38,541 nt of DNA from Actinomycetota bacterium (lineage in GTDB: Bacteria > Actinomycetota > Acidimicrobiia > Acidimicrobiales > AC-35): assembly GCA_005884125.1 (NCBI GenBank), contig VAXP01000138.1, positions 33,039 to 71,579 on the forward strand, read 5' to 3'. The notes under the pieces were generated by a model. It was not told where the DNA came from, searched no databases, and saw nothing but the letters and a program-made list of their open reading frames with translations. Of this stretch, positions 31,729-38,541 are shown piece after piece. How positions within the stretch are numbered: the stretch's first letter is position 1; each line of letters starts with the position of its first letter. Both the position numbers and the translations under genes were made by a program.

Positions 31729-33167
31729 GCGTCCTGGTCGTCGACGCGGGCACCAGCGGGGTCCGAGCCGCAGTGGTGCGGCCGGACGGGGCCGTGGACC
31801 ACGTGCACCACCGCGAGGTGCTCCCGTCCTCCCCCGCGCCGGGATTCGTGGAGTTCGACGCCGCGGTGATGGCCGACGCCGCCCTCGCCGTGGCCCGAGC
31901 CGCCCTGGCCCGGGGCGGTCCGGTGCAGGCCGTGGGCATCGCCAACCAGCGGGCGTCGACCGTCGTCTGGGACCGGGCCACGGGCCGGCCTGTCGGCCCC
32001 GGCATCGGGTGGCAGGACCTGCGTACGGTCGGCACCTGCCTCATGCTCCAGGGACAGGGCCTTCGCTGCACACCAACCGCCTCGGGGCCCAAGCTGGCCG
32101 CCCTGCTCGACATGGCCGACCCCGACCGGAGCTCAGATCTGTGCTTCGGCACCGTCGACACCTGGATCGCCTGGCAGCTTTCGGCCGGAACCCTGCACGT
32201 CACCGACTCGACCAACGCGGCCGTCACCGGCATGCTGCGGCGCGACGCCTCGGGCTGGGACGAGACGGTGCTGGAAGCCCTGCGCGTCCCCGAGGCGGTG
32301 CTGCCCGCCATCGTCGACTCCAGCGGGATGGTGGGCGAGGCGTCGGCCCTGGCCGGTGCGCCCCCCATCGCGGGCATGGTCGGTGACCAGCAGGCGTCCC
32401 TGGTCGGGCAGGGGTGCACCAGGCCGGGACTGGCCAAGATCACCTTCGGGACGGGAGGGATGCTCGACGTGTGCGTGGGTCCTGACCGTCCCGCCTTCGA
32501 CCTGCGGGGCGGGGCCGGGTGCTTCCCCCTGGTCGCCTGGCGCCGCCGGGGCCGGCTCAGCTGGTGCGTCGAGGCGGTCATGCTCTCGGCGGGCACGGCC
32601 GTGGAGTGGCTGAGGGACGACCTCGGGCTCATCGCCTCGGCGGCCGAGTCGGACGCGGTGGCCTCGCAGTGCGAGGACACGGGCGACGTGTGGTTCGTGC
32701 CCGCCCTGCTCGGTCTGGGCACGCCCGTGTGGGACTTCGGGGCCCGGGGCACGCTGGTGGGGCTGACCCGGGGCACGGGCCGGGCCCAGGTCGTGCGGGC
32801 CGTTCTCGAAGGCGTGGCCCATCGGGGCGCCGACCTGGTGGAGGCGGCCGAGGCCGACAGCGGGCTGTCCATCGGCTCGGTCCGCGTCGACGGGGGCATG
32901 AGCGCCAACGAGACCTTCGTGCAGGCCCTGGCCGACGCCGCCGGCCGTCCCGTGGAGCTCTCCCCCGTGCTGGAGGCCACCACGCTGGGCGCCGCCTACC
33001 TGGCCGGCATGGCCGTGGTGCTGTGGCGGGACGAGGACGAGGTGGCCCGAGCCTGGTCCCCCCGGCGCACGGTGGAGCCCGGCAGGGAGCCGGACCGGGA
33101 CCGGTGGCGCCAGGCCCGCAGCCGCGCCGTCCAGGCCGTTCCCGAGCTGTCTTCCCTGGACTTCTGA
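31725..33167 (+). CDS. FGGY-family carbohydrate kinase, glycerol-kinase-like with altered substrate site
   Basis: 480 aa from ATG 31725 (ATGA overlap); the track's 31200 start is a shadow extension. It has the N-terminal VVDAGTSGVRAAVV, GDQQASLVGQG, FGTGGMLDV, LVGLTRGTGRAQ and VDGGMSANETF. Against the E. coli glycerol kinase it keeps the Arg (NQRAS), Trp (GWQD) and Asp (GDQQ) but changes the glycerol-binding Glu to Ala, the Tyr (PYFSGTK) to Thr (PTASGPK) and the Phe after GTG. It is therefore probably a kinase for another polyol or triose. The canonical glpK is at 6531. Confidence 0.85.
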   Translation: MSVLVVDAGTSGVRAAVVRPDGAVDHVHHREVLPSSPAPGFVEFDAAVMADAALAVARAALARGGPVQAVGIANQRASTVVWDRATGRPVGPGIGWQDLRTVGTCLMLQGQGLRCTPTASGPKLAALLDMADPDRSSDLCFGTVDTWIAWQLSAGTLHVTDSTNAAVTGMLRRDASGWDETVLEALRVPEAVLPAIVDSSGMVGEASALAGAPPIAGMVGDQQASLVGQGCTRPGLAKITFGTGGMLDVCVGPDRPAFDLRGGAGCFPLVAWRRRGRLSWCVEAVMLSAGTAVEWLRDDLGLIASAAESDAVASQCEDTGDVWFVPALLGLGTPVWDFGARGTLVGLTRGTGRAQVVRAVLEGVAHRGADLVEAAEADSGLSIGSVRVDGGMSANETFVQALADAAGRPVELSPVLEATTLGAAYLAGMAVVLWRDEDEVARAWSPRRTVEPGREPDRDRWRQARSRAVQAVPELSSLDF

Positions 33168-33182
33168 ATCAGATCTGACTCA
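33165..33182. repeat. 18-bp imperfect palindrome joining two convergent stop codons
   Basis: TGAATCAGATCTGACTCA, one mismatched pair. The outer TGA triplets are the stop codons of the FGGY kinase (plus) and the CheR gene (minus). It is too short and lacks a U-tract for a convincing terminator. Confidence 0.5.
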
Positions 33183-35039
33183 GCCGCCGGCCGCGGGCAG
33201 GGCCTCGACGACGTCCATGACCACAACCACTCCCTCCCGGCGACCGTCGGCACCCACGAGGGGGTTGCACATCACCTGGCACTCGATGCTCCTGCCCCGC
33301 CGGTTGGTGGCCCTGACCGTGGTCGGGGCAGGGGCGGACTCCTCCACCAGGCTGGCCCGCATGGCGCCGGCCAGCTCAGCCACGGGAAGACCGATGTCGA
33401 GGTCCAGGAAGGCCCGGCCCTTGACCTCTCGAGGGCGAAGGCCCCACAGGTCCTCGGCCCGCGGGTTCCACTCCTGCACGATGAGGGCACGGTCGACAAC
33501 GACGACCGCGCTGCGCTGGCTGGCCAGGATCGACTCGAACCACGCCGTGGCCCGATCCAGCGCCGCGCTGCGGTCGTTGAGCTCGTCGTTGATGGCCTGC
33601 AGCTCCGTGTTCGTCGACTGGAGCTCCTCGTTCATCGTCTCGAGCTCCTCGTTGGTCGACTGGAGCTCCTCGTTGGTCGTCTCCAGCTCCTCGACCGTTG
33701 ACTGGAGCTCCTCGTTGGTCGTCTCCAGCTCCTCGTTGGTGGATTGGAGCTCTTCGTAGGCTGTCTCGAGCTCCTCCTTCGATCGCTGCAGATCCTCTTG
33801 CAGGCGCTTGGCCATGGTGACGTCGCTGAAGCTGATGCTGGCGCCGATGACCGAGCCCTGCTCGACCAGGGGGACCACGACGACGTCCCGGAACTGCGCG
33901 CCTCCACGGGCCCTGGGGTACTCCACGCCGGCGCGGGACACGGGTCGCTGCTCGGCGTGGGCCTCGTCGATGAGCGAGCGGAGGTCGATGGGCCGGTATG
34001 AGAGCTCAAGGTCCTGAAGGGGCCGGCCCATGTCCGCGTCCTTCAGGGCGAAGGTCGACACCGCGGCCCGGTTGGCCGACGCCAGCCGTCCGCCGGAGTC
34101 GACGACTATCTGGGCGACCAGGCCGGTGTCGAAGGCGAGGTCGCTTACCCGCCCCTCGGCCGCGATGCCGGGAAGGGTGGCCGCTACCCTGGCCGCCTCG
34201 ATCAGGCTCTCGCGGTCCTTGGCCGGCACGACCTTGGTGAACAGGCGGTGCTTGAGCTCGAGGGGCGAGAAGAGGTCGGTGTGGGTCAGCAGCATCTCTG
34301 CCTTGCCCAGGAACAGGTAGCCCGAGTCGTTCATGGCGAAGTGGAGGTTGGACAGGATGCGGGCCTGGGCGTCGGCGTTGAAGTACATGAGCACGTTGCG
34401 GCAAACCAGCAGGTCGAGCCGGGAGATGGGCGCGTCCTGGATCAGGTCGTGGCGTCCGAAGATCACCGAGCGGCGCAGGTCGTTACGGAACAGGAAGCGG
34501 GTCACGGCCTGCTCGAAGTACCGCTCCCGCTGGTCGGCCGCGATCTCGGCCACGGCGTCGGGGCCGTAGCTGGCCTGGCGGGCCTGGGCCAGCGCGTCCT
34601 CGTCGATGTCGGTGGCGAAGATCTTCACCCGCTCGCGGAACGCGTCCTGGCCCAAGGCCTCGCCCAGCAGGATGGCCACCGAGTAGGCCTCCTCACCCGA
34701 CGCGCAGCCCGCGCACCAGACGCGTATCGGCTGGTGAGAGCGCTTGGCCTTCACGATCCTGGGGATGACGACGGTGGCGAGCTGGTCCCAGGCCTCCCGA
34801 TCCCGGAAGAAGCCGGTGACGTTGATGAGGATCGTGTTGAACAGGTGGGCGAACTCGTCGGGATGGACCTCGAGGAAGTCGATGTAGTCCGGGTAGCCGT
34901 CGATACCCAGCTCGGAGAGGCGCTTGCCCACGCGGCGCTCGAGGCTGGCTCGCTTGTATCCGGTGAAGTCGAAGCCGCGGGCCCGCTTGAGGAACTCGAG
35001 CAGGGCTTCGAAGGGCTCGTTCACCCCGGCCGCCGTCAC
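33180..35039 (-). CDS. CheR-type methyltransferase with coiled coil and PAS domains
   Basis: 619 aa. CheR fold: N-terminal helices (FDFTGYKRASLERRVGKRL), NVTGFFRDREAWDQL, the AdoMet motif RVWCAGCASGEEAYSVAILL, IFATDIDEDAL and DLLVCRNVLMYFN. Then come a PAS-like domain (about 310-410), a heptad coiled coil of alternating EELQSTN/EELETTN (about 420-485), and a second PAS domain (about 500-610). No histidine-kinase domain follows, unlike many CheB-CheR-PAS sensor fusions. GTG 35039 overlaps the CheB stop by 4 bp. No chemoreceptors are in the window, so the methylation target is unknown. Confidence 0.9.
   Translation of the reverse strand: MTAAGVNEPFEALLEFLKRARGFDFTGYKRASLERRVGKRLSELGIDGYPDYIDFLEVHPDEFAHLFNTILINVTGFFRDREAWDQLATVVIPRIVKAKRSHQPIRVWCAGCASGEEAYSVAILLGEALGQDAFRERVKIFATDIDEDALAQARQASYGPDAVAEIAADQRERYFEQAVTRFLFRNDLRRSVIFGRHDLIQDAPISRLDLLVCRNVLMYFNADAQARILSNLHFAMNDSGYLFLGKAEMLLTHTDLFSPLELKHRLFTKVVPAKDRESLIEAARVAATLPGIAAEGRVSDLAFDTGLVAQIVVDSGGRLASANRAAVSTFALKDADMGRPLQDLELSYRPIDLRSLIDEAHAEQRPVSRAGVEYPRARGGAQFRDVVVVPLVEQGSVIGASISFSDVTMAKRLQEDLQRSKEELETAYEELQSTNEELETTNEELQSTVEELETTNEELQSTNEELETMNEELQSTNTELQAINDELNDRSAALDRATAWFESILASQRSAVVVVDRALIVQEWNPRAEDLWGLRPREVKGRAFLDLDIGLPVAELAGAMRASLVEESAPAPTTVRATNRRGRSIECQVMCNPLVGADGRREGVVVVMDVVEALPAAGG
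33601..33780. repeat. 21-bp degenerate tandem repeats encoding heptads in CheR-PAS
   Basis: Repeats of the type TGGAGCTCCTCGTTGGTCGTC encode alternating EELQSTN and EELETTN heptads. This is a signalling-helix-like coiled coil between two PAS domains. Confidence 0.85.
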
Positions 35040-35809
35040 TCCATCTCACCTTCCATCACGAGCTTCACCAGCGCTGACGGCACCTCGGCGAGCGAGAGGA
35101 CGACATCCACACAGCCGGTCAGGATGGCCGCGTGCGGCATCCCGAAGAACTCCGAGCTCGCCTCGTCCTGGGCGATGACGGTGCCGCCCATCTTCTTCAC
35201 CGCCTCCACGCCCATGGTGCCGTCTCTTCCCGTGCCCGTCAGCACCACGGCGATCACCCGCTCGCGAAAGCTGGCGGCCACCGACTCGAAGAGCAGGTCG
35301 GCCGACGGGCGTACGAAGTGCACCAGGTCGGATTTCGAGAGGGACAGGGTGCCGTCGGGGTTGACGAGCAGGTGGCGGTCGGGCGGGGCGATGTACACCC
35401 GGCCGGGCTCGAGCCGGTCGCCCTCGCCGGCCTGGGTCGTGCGCAGCGAGCATCGGCGGTCCAGGAGGTCGGCCATCAGGCTGCGGTGCCGGGGGTCCAG
35501 GTGCTGGACCACGGCGATGGCCGCGGGAAAGCCCTTGGGCAGCGCCGACAGCACGATGCTCAGGGCGTTGAGGCCACCGGCGGAGGCGGCGATCACCACC
35601 ACGTCGAAGGCGGCCCCGGGAAAGCCGGCCGGTCTGGCATCCGTCCCTGGGCCCGGCTTGTCCGGGGCGGAACCGCCCAGGCTGGGTCCGAGGTCGTTGG
35701 CCCGCTGGGGAAGGAGCTCGTCGTCGTCGGGACGGAGTCCCATGTGGTCCTCGCCTCCCCCCCGTGCCGTTAGGCGCCTCTCGCCTGCGACAGGGGAGGT
35801 CGCGCTCAC
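35036..35809 (-). CDS. CheB-type protein-glutamate methylesterase without receiver domain
   Basis: 257 aa. The catalytic triad is visible: Ser in VVIAASAGGLNAL, His in VVQHLDPRH and Asp in LTGTGRDGTMGVEAV. The first 65 residues are a Gly/Pro/Asp-rich linker instead of the usual response-regulator domain, so it is not controlled by CheA phosphorylation in the classic way. The start may be GTG 35809 or ATG 35743 (MGLRPDDDELL), the latter with GAGG 5 nt upstream. It is translationally coupled to the CheR-PAS gene. Confidence 0.88.
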   Translation of the reverse strand: MSATSPVAGERRLTARGGGEDHMGLRPDDDELLPQRANDLGPSLGGSAPDKPGPGTDARPAGFPGAAFDVVVIAASAGGLNALSIVLSALPKGFPAAIAVVQHLDPRHRSLMADLLDRRCSLRTTQAGEGDRLEPGRVYIAPPDRHLLVNPDGTLSLSKSDLVHFVRPSADLLFESVAASFRERVIAVVLTGTGRDGTMGVEAVKKMGGTVIAQDEASSEFFGMPHAAILTGCVDVVLSLAEVPSALVKLVMEGEME

Positions 35810-35844
35810 CTCATGGTACCGCCGGGACGCTCCTGGTCGCCCCG

Positions 35845-38124
35845 CTATCGCTCGTTCAGCAGCCGGGCCGTGGCCCTCCGGCCCGGGAGCTTGACCACCT
35901 GGATGGCGTTGGGCAGCTGGTCCTTGATGTCGTTGGCGTGGGTCACGACCAGCACCTGGCGGAAGCGCCCCCGCAGCCGTTCCAGGGCCATGAGCATGCG
36001 CTCCTTGCGATCGTCGTCGAGGGGGCCGAAGACCTCGTCGAGCACGAGCAGGCCCACGGCTCCTCCCGACTGGAACCGCACGTGCTCGCTGATCGCCACC
36101 CGCAGGGCCAGGTTGGCCAGGTCCGTCTCCGAACCCGAGAACCTGTCCATGCCGTAGGTGCGTCCGCCGTCGGATATCTGGATCTCGTAGGACTCGGGGT
36201 CGACCCGGAGCTCGTCGTATTCACGATCGGTCAGCTCGGCGAACAGCTCTCCCGCCTGGGCCGAGAGCCTGGGCCCCACCGTCGCCACCACCGTGTTGCG
36301 GAAGCTGTTGAGGAGCTCGGCCACCCGGCCCAGATGGCGGGCGTCGGCCTCGACCTGGCCCAGGCGGGCGTGCTGGGCCTCGCCCTCGGCCAGCCGTCTG
36401 GCCTCGGCCTCGGCCCGCTCCCGGGCCTGTACCGCGGCCACCTGGGCCCCTTGGGCACGGCGGCCCGCGCCCTGGGCCCGCTCCCGGGCCCCGGCCAGCT
36501 CCCTCCTCGCCGCCACCAGCTGCTCGGGGTGGAAGTCGAGGGCCCGCACCTTGTCGCGCATCGCCTCCAGCCGGCCCTGGAGCTGGCCCAGCCGGCCCCG
36601 CTCCTCCTCCAGCTCGGCCCCCGCCGGCCCTTGGCGCTGGAGGAGGGCGCCCAGCTCGGCGCAGCGGATCTCCGCCCTGCGCCGGTGCTCCACCTCGGTG
36701 GCCAGGCGCTGATGCTCGCCCGCCTCGAAGGCCCGGCCCAGGGCGGTCACGGCCGCGGCCAGGGCCTGCTCGGCCTGACCCCGGCGCTCCCGGGCCCGCT
36801 CGAACTGGCGCCAGGCCTCCCGGGCCGTCTCCAGCGCGCCCAGGGCCTGGCCGGCCGCAGCCGCGCTGGCGGTGGCCTGCGCCTCGATGCGGCCGTGCTC
36901 GTCGGTCAGGGCCGTCACCCGAGCCTCGGCCGCGGCCAGCTCCTGGCTGCGGTGGGACTGCACCTGCTCGAAGGCGGCGCCCAGGGCCTGCCCGCACAGG
37001 GGGCAGTCCTCTTCCCCGGAGAGCTGGGCCGCCCGCTCGTGGGCCTGGCGGGCCCGGTCCCGGTCGGAAGCCGCGGCCCGCAGCGCGCCGGCCAGCTCGC
37101 TGGCCCTGGAGGTGTCGGTGGCGGCCACCGTCCGGGCCGCCTCGCAGGCCTCCTCGTCGGGCGCCTGCTCGGGGGCGACGGGCACGGGCACGGCGGCCAG
37201 GGCGGCCTCGGCTTCGGCCCCGGCTCGGGTCCGCTCGAGCTGCTCCACCGCCTGGGCCAGGCCCTGGGCCTCAGGCTCGAGGGCGGCCAGCTCGTCGCCC
37301 GCGGCCCTCAGCCGGGTCAGCTCCGCCTCCAGGTCGGTGGCCCGGCGCACGACGCGATCGGCCTCGGCCCGCAGCAGCTTGCCCTCGCTCACCAGGGCGT
37401 CGTGCTCCCGCCCGACCGCGTCGAGCTCGTCGTGGGCCCGCTCGACCTTCTCCAGGGCGGCTTCGGCCTCCCCGGCCGCAACCTGCTCCACGGCCTGGCG
37501 GGCCTCGGCTTCCTCCGCCGTCACCCGGGCCTGCTGGAGCGAATCGGCCAGCTCGGCCAGGTCGGGGAGCATCCCCCGCAGGCGCTCGTGCTGGTCGCGC
37601 GCGGAGCGGGCGTCCTTGCGCGCCTGGTCGCGTGCCCCGTCCAGGGGCGTGATGCCCAGCAGCTGGAGCACCAGACGGCGGCGCTCGGCCGGCGCCGTCT
37701 CCGAGAAGGCGGCCAGGTGGCGCTGCTCGGCGAAGACCGAGGCCCGGAAGGCGGCATCGTCCATGCCGAGGATCGAGCGCACATAGCGGGCCGTGTCGCG
37801 CACACCCTCGGCCACCTGGAGGCCGTCGGCGTGGGCCTGCGCCTTCACCGTCGAGTTGACGCCCGAGATCGTGCGCCGCACCAGGTAGAGGTGGCCCTCG
37901 TGCTCGAACTCGACCTCGGCCACGCAGTCGGCGTTGACCCCCGAGGTGCGGATCTCCTCCTTGCTTGTGCGCGCCCGTCCGAAGAGGGTGAATGTGATGC
38001 TCTCCATCAGGCTGGACTTCCCGGCGCCGTTGGGCCCGTAGACGCCGACCAGGCCGGGCGGGAGCTCGAGGTCGAGCTCCTCGTAGACCCGGTAGTTCCG
38101 TAATCGCAACCGCGTGATTCTCAT
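35845..38124 (-). CDS. sbcC: Exonuclease subunit SbcC (Rad50-like ATPase)
   Basis: 759 aa, SMC-like partner of SbcD in double-strand-end and hairpin processing. It has Walker A VYGPNGAGKSSLMES near residue 29, long coiled coils on either side of the zinc hook CPLCGQAL (about 375), the ABC signature FSGSETDLANLALRVAIS and Walker B LLVLDEVFGPLDDDR. It is shorter than E. coli SbcC (about 1050 aa), mainly in the coiled coils. ATG 38124 overlaps the sbcD stop by 4 bp (ATGA). Confidence 0.93.
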   Translation of the reverse strand: MRITRLRLRNYRVYEELDLELPPGLVGVYGPNGAGKSSLMESITFTLFGRARTSKEEIRTSGVNADCVAEVEFEHEGHLYLVRRTISGVNSTVKAQAHADGLQVAEGVRDTARYVRSILGMDDAAFRASVFAEQRHLAAFSETAPAERRRLVLQLLGITPLDGARDQARKDARSARDQHERLRGMLPDLAELADSLQQARVTAEEAEARQAVEQVAAGEAEAALEKVERAHDELDAVGREHDALVSEGKLLRAEADRVVRRATDLEAELTRLRAAGDELAALEPEAQGLAQAVEQLERTRAGAEAEAALAAVPVPVAPEQAPDEEACEAARTVAATDTSRASELAGALRAAASDRDRARQAHERAAQLSGEEDCPLCGQALGAAFEQVQSHRSQELAAAEARVTALTDEHGRIEAQATASAAAAGQALGALETAREAWRQFERARERRGQAEQALAAAVTALGRAFEAGEHQRLATEVEHRRRAEIRCAELGALLQRQGPAGAELEEERGRLGQLQGRLEAMRDKVRALDFHPEQLVAARRELAGARERAQGAGRRAQGAQVAAVQARERAEAEARRLAEGEAQHARLGQVEADARHLGRVAELLNSFRNTVVATVGPRLSAQAGELFAELTDREYDELRVDPESYEIQISDGGRTYGMDRFSGSETDLANLALRVAISEHVRFQSGGAVGLLVLDEVFGPLDDDRKERMLMALERLRGRFRQVLVVTHANDIKDQLPNAIQVVKLPGRRATARLLNER

Positions 38125-38541
38125 TTCTCGTCAGCCCCCTCGACGGCGCGGACCAGGTACTCGTGGCCCAGAGAGCGGATGCGGTCGCGGTCGAAGCCGA
38201 TGAGGTCGGGCAGGTCGGCCTGCGCCGACACCCCCGCGAACGAGGGCTCGATCTTCAGGTGCAGGGCGGCTTTGGACGCCTCGCGGAGCGCCTCCATGTC
38301 GAGCATGCGGTAGGCCTCGGGATCGACGCCGTCGAGGTAGAGGCGGGCCACAGCGCCCTCGGGCACGGTGGCGGCCCGCTCGAGCACGAGGTCGGACACC
38401 TCCGACGGCGACAGACCGAGGGCGAGCACGGTCTCGAGGGTGACCAGGGGGCGCTGGCCGGTGAGGGGCAGGTGGGTGCACACACCCGAGTCGGTATCGA
38501 GGACGAGGATGCCCTTGGCCTTGTCGGGGTCGTCGGCGAAG
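38121..38541 (-). CDS. sbcD: Exonuclease subunit SbcD (Mre11-like), C-terminal part only
   Basis: The last 139 codons; the 5' end is beyond the window. The frame is open to 38540 (FADDPDKAKGILVLDTDSG...), so the track's start at 38483 is internal. The visible part is the C-terminal capping region (GFDRDRIRSLGHEYLVRAVEG); the phosphoesterase motifs lie outside the window. Identification rests mainly on the 4-bp overlap with sbcC and the usual sbcD-sbcC order. Confidence 0.8.
   Translation of the reverse strand, partial: FADDPDKAKGILVLDTDSGVCTHLPLTGQRPLVTLETVLALGLSPSEVSDLVLERAATVPEGAVARLYLDGVDPEAYRMLDMEALREASKAALHLKIEPSFAGVSAQADLPDLIGFDRDRIRSLGHEYLVRAVEGADEK

Noticed and set aside
33165-33182. 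Bidirectional intrinsic terminator between the FGGY kinase and CheR genes
   Set aside because: The palindrome has no loop space and no U-tract; probably a chance outcome of facing stop codons.
35764-38103. 779-aa plus-strand ORF
   Set aside because: Antisense to sbcC; Leu/Gly-rich shadow produced by coiled-coil codons.

Overview
This is a dense, very GC-rich chromosomal window. It encodes a WhiB regulator, a SepH-type division protein, an F420-type luciferase-like oxidoreductase and several genes that appear to be translated from leaderless mRNAs. Together these place it in the Actinomycetota; an Acidimicrobiia-like lineage is my guess, not something the sequence proves. I see no tRNA, rRNA, CRISPR array or transposase. 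The only mobile elements I can support are inteins.

Left edge (1-5022, minus). The largest gene is absent from the ORF track because it has no stop inside the window. It is a class II (adenosylcobalamin-dependent) ribonucleotide reductase, nrdJ, open for 1674 codons and interrupted by four in-frame inteins at four highly conserved sites. Two are mini-inteins (147 and 145 aa). One carries an apparently complete LAGLIDADG endonuclease (415 aa). The fourth is cut by the window edge and seems to have a damaged second endonuclease motif. Inteins make up about 61% of the visible coding sequence. A good promoter and a NrdR-box-like palindrome lie upstream.

5300-12830. An Eis-like acetyltransferase is translationally coupled to a canonical glycerol kinase. 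A PlsC acyltransferase, an orphan type IV prepilin, a SPPY-type DNA methyltransferase with an unusual C-terminal domain, a TetR regulator with two distinct nearby palindromes, and an AlaC-type aminotransferase follow.

12891-19453 (minus). One operon-like run holds an eRF1-like protein, a ROK glucokinase and an LLM oxidoreductase. A second run, with 4-bp overlaps, holds a GT4 glycosyltransferase and a small membrane protein, then an SRPBCC protein, an ArsA-type ATPase and a small helical protein.

19463-27908. queG, sepH, a YacP/NYN-domain protein and a small zinc-ribbon protein lie on the minus strand. A DUF885 metallo-hydrolase-like gene diverges from the zinc-ribbon gene through two leaderless promoters whose -10 boxes share a TA step. 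An acyl-CoA dehydrogenase-trpD pair and whiB follow.

28024-33167 (plus). A glycerol-phosphate cluster holds glpD, an alkyl-DHAP-synthase-like flavoprotein, a four-helix membrane protein and a second FGGY kinase whose glycerol-contacting residues are changed.

33180-38541 (minus). A CheB-CheR-PAS pair without receiver or kinase domains is followed by sbcC and the 3' end of sbcD.
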